Below, piece by piece: positions 57,243 to 64,000 of a stretch of DNA of 64,000 bases. Positions within the stretch are counted from its first letter, which is position 1, and each line of letters begins with the position of its first letter. Source of the stretch: Ceratotherium simum simum (Eukaryota > Chordata > Mammalia > Perissodactyla > Rhinocerotidae); NCBI RefSeq assembly GCF_000283155.1, contig NW_004454195.1:7965076-8029075 (forward strand). The letters run 5' to 3'. The translations under genes were made by a program, and so were the position numbers. Below the pieces are notes generated by a model, which was not told the DNA's origin, ran no database searches, and saw only the letters and a program-made list of their open reading frames with translations.

Positions 57243-59600
57243 CTGTGGAAGAGAGAAGATGGAAGGCACTGCATTGAGACCAGTGCCCTTGCCAAGAGCT
57301 GGCATTTTGTCAACGTCACTCAGAACCTGTTGCCCATGAGGGAGTAGGGTTCAAGACTCACAAAGGGCACCCGGGGCCACACCTGGGCATCATGAGTCTG
57401 TTTGGGAGAACCTGGGACCGAGGGGGGATTCACCTTGGGAACGGACCATGACTTAGCCGTACAGCCTTGTCAGTAGAAACTGCATGTCCAGGATTCACGC
57501 TGCCAACTCAGAGGCAAACAAAACCATATTCACAGGTTCATGTCCAAAGCTCAGGATCTGAATGAAACCAGGCCTGAACCAATTGAGAATCATAAGAAAA
57601 ATGTGGTCCAAATGATAAGAGGATTCGCTTTTTGGGACGCTGGGAATTGCAACCACCAACGAGAGAGAGGGAGAGAGAGTGGTGAAAAACATTCAGTGGT
57701 TACTAGATGTTTTTGAACCTTTTTGAACAGCTTTAAAGAAAGAGATACTGAAACTCTTTGGAACTCATTTTTCAAGTAAGTATGCCTCAAATTGACTCCC
57801 AAGCAAGGACCATATGTGACCTGGATGCCTGTCAAAACCTGAAGGTGATCATGGTCCAGAACCCATCTGATGGTTTGGTTCATCTAATGCTGATTGTAAG
57901 TGAACCAACTAAAAATTGGATTTTTCCTGAGCAGGATCTATGCTTATTCTTTTTTTCTCTGCTATGTGAAGTGGATATGAAATTCTAACAAATTCAAATG
58001 GCAGAAAAAGGTGATAGACAAGAGAGGGATTTGTCTTAATGCTTTGAGAGGACCCCATAGGTGACGTTGTCACAGAGCTTAAAACTAGTAGGATAGAAAC
58101 ATACATATACAACAAACTTGGGTTACATACCATTTTACTTTTAAACCATGAAGTAAAACTGTATACCTATGAGAAGGAATTATAAGCGAATTCAATTAAA
58201 AAATAGTCAAGAAACTTAAAAAATTGAGAGTGATGGAAATGTGGCTTAGCTTGTATATTTTTAATACCAAATACAAAATGTAAAACATCACATAAGTAAG
58301 TGCTAAATATTAACAAAGACAGCATATCCCTACTTTCATAAACAACTCAGTATTACAGTGGTCAAATATCAGGAAGTTTTTAATCTGTAGTAGTTTTCAG
58401 TTGAAAAAAAAACCACATTATTTTCAAAGTTCTATATAACCCCTATTAACTGTAGAATTACCCCGACAATAGAAGATTCTTCTCTTATTCAGAATGCACA
58501 TCTTAAAAACTGAGCAGGCTGGAGGTCTTGTCTCCTGAAGATGTAATTTGTGATGGTTTTTTGTTTTTAAGGAAGACCAGCCTCACGCCATCAGGATTCT
58601 CGCGTCAGGAAGAAAACAACTGCAGTCCTTGAGACTGACTAATTTTTTTTGCAGTATCATAAATGTTTTCCATTATGTTACTGGAGTGAAATTTGAGATT
58701 TTGCTCTGAATCCTAAAGAGTGTATAATATAGCTTTGCACATCAAACAATATTCCAGTCCTCAGTTCCAGACACTGAGAGCCACGAAGTATTACTTTTAC
58801 TCATAAGCACATAATAACTCAAAGTCAGTGAAGGGACAGACCCCCTCCCCCGCACCCGAAACACTGCAGCTTTATGGCCGTCCTATTTTGTGGCAAGAGG
58901 AGACGACACTGGCTTCCAAATCGTAAAATGATTTAGATGGTTCCCTCGCTCTCAGAATTCAGAGCCTCTTTCCAAGAGCCATTAGAGGACACTGAAACCA
59001 ATAAGCCACATATTCAACTTTTTGGAGCTTGGATACATTCAGATGGCTGACCCAGGAACACCAAACAAAGGATTTACTGCAACAGATGTTGAATACAAAA
59101 GCCAAAAAATATGAGCACTCAGGACCAGCTGAAACTCTGCCTTGGACTTATCCTTTGTACGTTCTGGCTTATTCCTGTATCAGCCCCAGTGAGAGCACAA
59201 AACTAGGCTCTGGTTTCCACGGTTACTTCACAATTAGCATTCAGGGGCTTTACTGTATACAGTGTACTCGAAAGCAAACTCATTAGACATTCCCTTAACA
59301 GGATCTCTGTGGGCTGCCCCTGCAGCGCCAACTTATCTCTGCCTCTTTTTCCTCTTCTCCTCCTGCAGGATATTATAGCACATGATTCCAGAACTTTGTG
59401 CATTCTCACATGTGCCTGGCCATGAGTGGCAACCGCATCCACTGGAATCACAGCCCAACACTAAGTCTTCAGGCGTCCCAATCAAATCAGAGGGGAGACG
59501 GTTAGGGAAGGGAAGGGAGCCAAGAATTCTGGAAAGTCCAGCATGTGCCAGGCACTGATTGTTTCCATTCATTTAACAGATATTTAACGCTCCGTATAGG
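57243..59600. other. CAP2 intron upstream of the polyproline exon
   Basis: No further CAP2 exon is recognisable on the - strand. Unique-looking, with a GAGA-rich run at about 57661-57680. Confidence 0.5.
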
Positions 59601-59609
59601 ACAGGCTCT

Positions 59610-59795
59610 ATGCCCGGGGTTCCCACACTTGTCGGAACATTGAAATCATTTGGGGATCTGTTAGAAATTCCAAAGGCCAGGCCACGTCACAAAAACGCTC
59701 TCTGGGAAGGTGGGACACAGGCAAGTGTATTTTTTGAAGCTCCCTCAGTGATTCCAGCGTGCAGACAAGTTTGGGAACAACCACTCTATATGCTA
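59610..59795. mobile_element. hAT-Charlie MER5-like element
   Basis: 'atgcccggggttcccacact', 'gatctgttagaaattccaaa' and 'gattccagcgtgcagacaag' fit the family in diverged form. Confidence 0.5.
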
Positions 59796-59814
59796 TGTGC
59801 TGAGGTTAATCTCA

Positions 59815-60340
59815 GTCATTACAACAATATTATTAGGACTGTATTGAAATCCATCTTTAACAGAAAATAAAGCAGGAAATCAGAAAGGCTGACCCAATAT
59901 TAAATGGCCAGTAAATGGCAGAGACATAATTCAAGCACATATCTGCTCGATCCTAAAGCCTTCTTCAAGATGGGTGGTTGCCAGAGGCACGGGGTGGAGG
60001 TGGGCAAAACGGGTGAAGGGGGTCATAAGGTACTAACTTCCAGTTATAAAATAAACATGTCCTGTAGATCTAATGTATGGCATGGTGACTACAGCAAATA
60101 ATACCGTATTGTATATTTGAAAGTTGCTAAGAGTAGATCTTAAACGTTATCATCGCAAGAAAAAAAATTTGTAACTGCCTATGGTGACAAATGTTAACTA
60201 GACTTACTGTGGCGATCATTTCACAACATATACAAAAATCAAATCATCATGTTGTACAACTGAAACTAATATGTTATATGTCAGTAATTTCTCAACAAAA
60301 AATTACTTAAAAAAATAAAGCCTTCTTCAGGGAAATCCTT
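59815..60340 (-). mobile_element. MIR SINE, antisense, split by a short L1
   Basis: 'atggccagtaaatggcagag' and 'taattcaagcacatatctgc' are reverse MIR. The L1 fragment at 59968-60315 sits at its end. Confidence 0.55.
59968..60315 (+). mobile_element. Very short 5'-truncated L1 (3' UTR only) with target-site duplication
   Basis: L1 3' UTR motifs 'gatgggtggttgccagaggc', 'ggtcataaggtactaacttc', 'tggcatggtgactacagcaa' and 'gttgtacaactgaaactaat' plus an A-rich tail. Target-site duplication TAAAGCCTTCTTCA at 59954-59967 and 60316-60329. Confidence 0.85.
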
Positions 60341-62450
60341 TATGCTATATTCAGACTTTTTTCTTTGTAATAGTCACTAGTCAAATGAAAGAACCAGAGG
60401 TGTGGGCTACTTCACCCCTTTATGTAGTGCTGCTCTTGGGCCTCTGGCTTGAAGATACATGACTGAAGTATCGGGAGGTGGTGTAATAACTGGCTTAGTT
60501 TTTATCTCCACCATTCCTTGCTCCATCCTTCTAGTGCCTTGGCAGCTGACCAAACTCCTACAGCCAACTGTGGAACCAGGCTTGATCCTATGGTGATATA
60601 AGGTCTTGGGCGTTGACAGTGGCATCTCAGCATCAAATCACCCTTGACACTAGTTTGCTGTTACTCTATGCCCTGGTTCTAGAAACTTGTCCTATTCATT
60701 TTTCCTGAGTACCCAGTGGTTCCAAGAATACAGTACTTGCACCCAAATCTTGGTTCCTTGCCTAGCACTCAAGTTGTTCTGGGATGGGGTCCTGACCCCA
60801 CTCCTGGGGACTAGAGATTTAAAGGCATCGCCTCTCGGTGTGATTTCCTTTGGAGATAAAGTCTCATGACAGAGGGAAGGCACCAGGTTGTCTAGACTAA
60901 ATGAAAGGTAGTGGATCATGTCTGGGCATATAACCTCGGCTGCCCATTGAGTGATCCACTGCTTCTTATTCTCAATGGGATACAGGCCCTGTAGGAAGTG
61001 GAGCTAAGAGGAGAAAGGAGCTCTGGAAAAGGGCAGAGATTTGACCCAGTTCACACTTTGCGTTTAGGTCCGTGTAGGGCTAGAGAAGGATCGCTCCCAG
61101 ATGGGCACACTTATCTGGGAGGTGCCGGAAACAACGGCTGGGAAGAGCCTGGGAAGAGCCTCTGAACCAACATACCTGCTCCAGGGACCTGAGAGGGTCC
61201 TGGGAGAGTCGCAGGGGATAACATTTAATTAGCCTACAGACTACATTCAGAGCCTATGCATGCAGATAAAACACATGCAGACTAAAACAAAGACATTTAA
61301 TAAAAGATGCCATCTACTTGCAAATTATCTGAATATTTCTAGTGCTTCTAAAAGAACCCTTTTCTTAACAACAAAAATTCTTTTACAGTGTGTTTGACCC
61401 TGGCAATTACTTTAATTTCATTTCTACAGTGTAGAATTATACATCTAAAAGCTCAGAACCTACAGGATTAGGATATCATGTGACTTGCACAGGGTCACAT
61501 AGACTGGAAAGTCAAGGCGAAGACTGAAACGGAGGCACCTGGAGAAAGACTTCACCTTAGTGAAGCAGCAATGACCCCCACACAAATGCTTGTTTAAAAT
61601 ACCACTTTGTTATGTTGATGAAACATTCCCAGAAATGAACCCCAGACTGGGAACAATTGAAAAATACATTTTATTAAAGTCATTGTAACAGTGGCTTACA
61701 ACTTAAAAACAAGAAAAGCAGCACATTTATGATTTTAAATGGTCATATTCAGGGTGCAAAAGTTCACTGCTGTTGTAAGAACACACCACAAAACCTAAAA
61801 ATGCTGCTTTTGAAAGCTCAATTAAGATTAATTTTGAGAGCAGACGTTTGATTATATACTCTTTTTTTTGAGGAGGCACAAGACTTTTTAAAAAGTCTGC
61901 AAATACCTTTCTCTAAGTTAATTTCAACTCTCCTCGGAACAGCTGTCTCCTCTGATTTTAAATATATGAATTATAACTATAAAATAATGAAACCATTGTA
62001 TGCGGCATGTGGAAAGCTTGTAATGGTTTGGTTATATATACTACATATACACAATTATATAACTATATTACATATAATATAATGTGCATCAAAATTTTTT
62101 TGGTTATTTGAAATAATTACTAATTACTTTATTACTTTAGAATTTAGATTTTATTCTGAAAGGAAAACTACTTCTATTTCTTAAATGAAATATCCACATT
62201 GCTTTGTGGTGGCAATTACATATGTAATTAACAACCCACTTCTAGCCCCCATGACAAACCCAGTTGTCTTAGTTATCCAGTTAATTCCGGTACAGTCTAG
62301 CTTTGGATCTAAGTAATCTACAAAAATGATTCCAAGGATCCTTTCTGTTGAGTTTGTAGAAAGTACAACTAATAGGGTACTTTTAGACAGAGGTTTATGT
62401 TTTTCCAACAAAATTAAGCAAAAAGTGAAACATAGATGCTTAAGAAAAAA
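60341..62450. other. CAP2 intronic sequence, no exon recognised
   Basis: Unique-looking. An AT-rich patch with short palindromes lies at about 62030-62085. A MIR-like scrap may lie near 61465-61530. Confidence 0.4.
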
Positions 62451-62458
62451 AAAAATCA

Positions 62459-62690
62459 GGGGCCGGCCCCGTGGCATAGTGGGTAAGTGCATGAGGTCCG
62501 CTGCTGGTGGCCTGGGTTCGGATCCCAGGGGCGCACGATGCACGGCTTGCCAGGCCATGCTGTGGCAGCATCCCATATAAAGTGGAGGAAGATGGGCACA
62601 GATGTTAGCCCAGGGCCAGTCTTCCTCAGCAAAAAGAGGAGGTTTGGCATGCATCTTAGCTCAGGGCTGATCTTCCTCACAAAAAAAAAA
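62459..62690 (+). mobile_element. ERE SINE (long type)
   Basis: Head GGGGCCGGCCCCGTGGCATA, GGTTCGGATCCCAGG, CCCATATAAAGTGGAGG, two GTTAGC/CTTAGC...CTTCCTCA units and an A-tail. Flanking A-rich repeats ending in AATCAG (about 62442-62458 and 62691-62705) mark the target site. Antisense to CAP2. Confidence 0.92.
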
Positions 62691-62699
62691 AAGAAAAAA

Positions 62700-64000
62700 A
62701 ATCAGCTGCAAAGAAAATTTTTGTATCTAAGATTTTCTGTAGTTCTGTCCCAGATAATTAAATTGTTTGGAAATTTTCAACTTTCACATTTTAAATTCTA
62801 AGATTTTCAAACCCAACAATAGGAGTAGCAGGTGATTTGGTCTAAAGAGAACCTAACTCTTTAGCAGATGGATTGGAAATGAATTAGACTAAGTAAGGCT
62901 CATCTGTCAGTCAATTCAACAAACATTTACCGAGTGCTACCTTGGAAGGAACTGGGAATCCCAATGAAGAAGTAGGCATAAATTCTGTTTGTTAAGAAGT
63001 TCACAATCTAATGGGGGTGGCAAGCAAATAAGTACTTGCAGTCTGACATGTGGTATGTGTCACATGAACAAGGAATACTGTGGGCACAAAGGAGGGAGTG
63101 ACCAGCTCTCCTCAGGAGGGCTGGGTTGGGGCAGCCACAGACGGGGCTGCTGTGGCTCAGGCCTAGGGGACGCCATCCAATACTTTGTAACTCTCTGTCT
63201 CCTAAGGAGAGAAACTGAAGGGTTTTACGCAAGGGAGAAAAGTATGTATAGATAACATTAATCTCCAGCTTTAAGAATAGGTCAGGCAACCTGTATCTTG
63301 GCCTGTGTTTAACTAATTTTTTAAAAAGCAGAGATCAAGAAAATAGAAATATCACGTGACAGCCTCTTGGAACAGGTGGACTGTGTCTGTCACAACAGAG
63401 CTTTTGTTACCATGTTTCTTCTATAAAACTAGCTTAGTGATAGTAACATTCTGAGCCACCTGTCTTTAAGTATTTGTGGAGATGGAAGAGAAATCTACAA
63501 AATGAAACAGCTGACAGGCAGTGATACTGTTTATGGGTTTTACTGCCCCCCCGCCCCCCATCCTTCCCTTAAGGCCACCCCCTCAACTCCCTTTCATGCA
63601 CACACACATATGGCTGTCTTCTGGTTCTTGGTCAGGTCTTCTCTTTAGCTGTCTGTCTTTGAGCCATCCTGGCCCATTAATCACCTGGCTTACAGTTAAT
63701 GATCTCCAGGTAGCAGTGACAACTTATATGTGCCCAATTACACACATTAAAAGCAGCTTAAATATCACACAGCCATTTCAATCACAAATATATTTACATT
63801 AAAATGCTTCAGCTATAGGAATTCACAGTGTTTTACAACTGAACATTTTTGTAAAATGCTGCTTATTCATTTCACCAAAGACAAAGAATCTCAAATGACC
63901 TTGTGTTACATGGCACATAAAATAAGAGGAAGATAAACCTCTCATATACCACAATAAGAGGGAGGGATTAAAAGAAAGAACTACCAGTTTCAGAACTAAA
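62700..64000. other. CAP2 intronic sequence to the window edge
   Basis: No exon recognised. About 62905-63020 resembles the old dispersed repeat starting 'caattcaacaaacatttacc'. Open frames on both strands at 62989-63289 are unassigned. Confidence 0.4.

Noticed and set aside
57243..64000. Further upstream CAP2 exons
   Set aside because: I searched the - strand by eye for the CAP N-terminal domain blocks (for example the segment ending in the conserved Trp-rich helix) and found nothing in frame with splice signals; they most likely lie beyond 64000.

Overview
The window is mammalian nuclear DNA. Exons are short and bounded by GT/AG signals, introns are repeat-filled, and the one strong CpG-rich stretch sits over a first exon. 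Fourteen tRNA-derived SINEs of the equine/perissodactyl ERE type (heads like GGCCGGCCC...GTGGC..GCGGTTAAG, with a GGTTCGGATCC B box) point to a horse, rhinoceros or tapir. The gene order NUP153 - FAM8A1 - CAP2 is that of human 6p22.3 read in reverse (horse chromosome 20 by synteny, inferred).

Layout. 1-9.4 kb: the last four coding exons and 3' UTR of NUP153 on the + strand (FG-repeat C terminus, stop at 8331). 12.0-22.3 kb: complete FAM8A1 on the - strand, five coding exons, 412 residues, CpG-island promoter at about 21.4-22.6 kb, and a 3' UTR that may reach about 12.0 kb. NUP153 and FAM8A1 converge. 22.6-42.2 kb: a gene-free interval of old LINE, LTR, DNA-transposon and ERE insertions. 42.2-64 kb: the 3' half of CAP2 on the - strand, six coding exons from 57242 to the stop at 43496 (polyproline, WH2 and CARP parts); the 5' half lies beyond the right edge. 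I see no exon in 57.3-64 kb.

The three genes have unrelated jobs: nuclear-pore basket, ER-associated degradation, actin turnover. They are neighbours by conserved synteny, not an operon-like unit. Exon phases close perfectly across all 12 internal junctions, and no frameshift or premature stop was found in any exon.

I did not find a convincing new biological system. The more interesting points are the inverted ERE pair in the probable FAM8A1 3' UTR, an ERE nested inside another ERE with both target-site duplications readable, a long homopolymer/tetranucleotide polypyrimidine tract directly at a FAM8A1 splice acceptor, and a compact palindrome with TGACG half-sites in the gene-free interval. 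Repeat family names are given from recognition of sequence, not from a database search.
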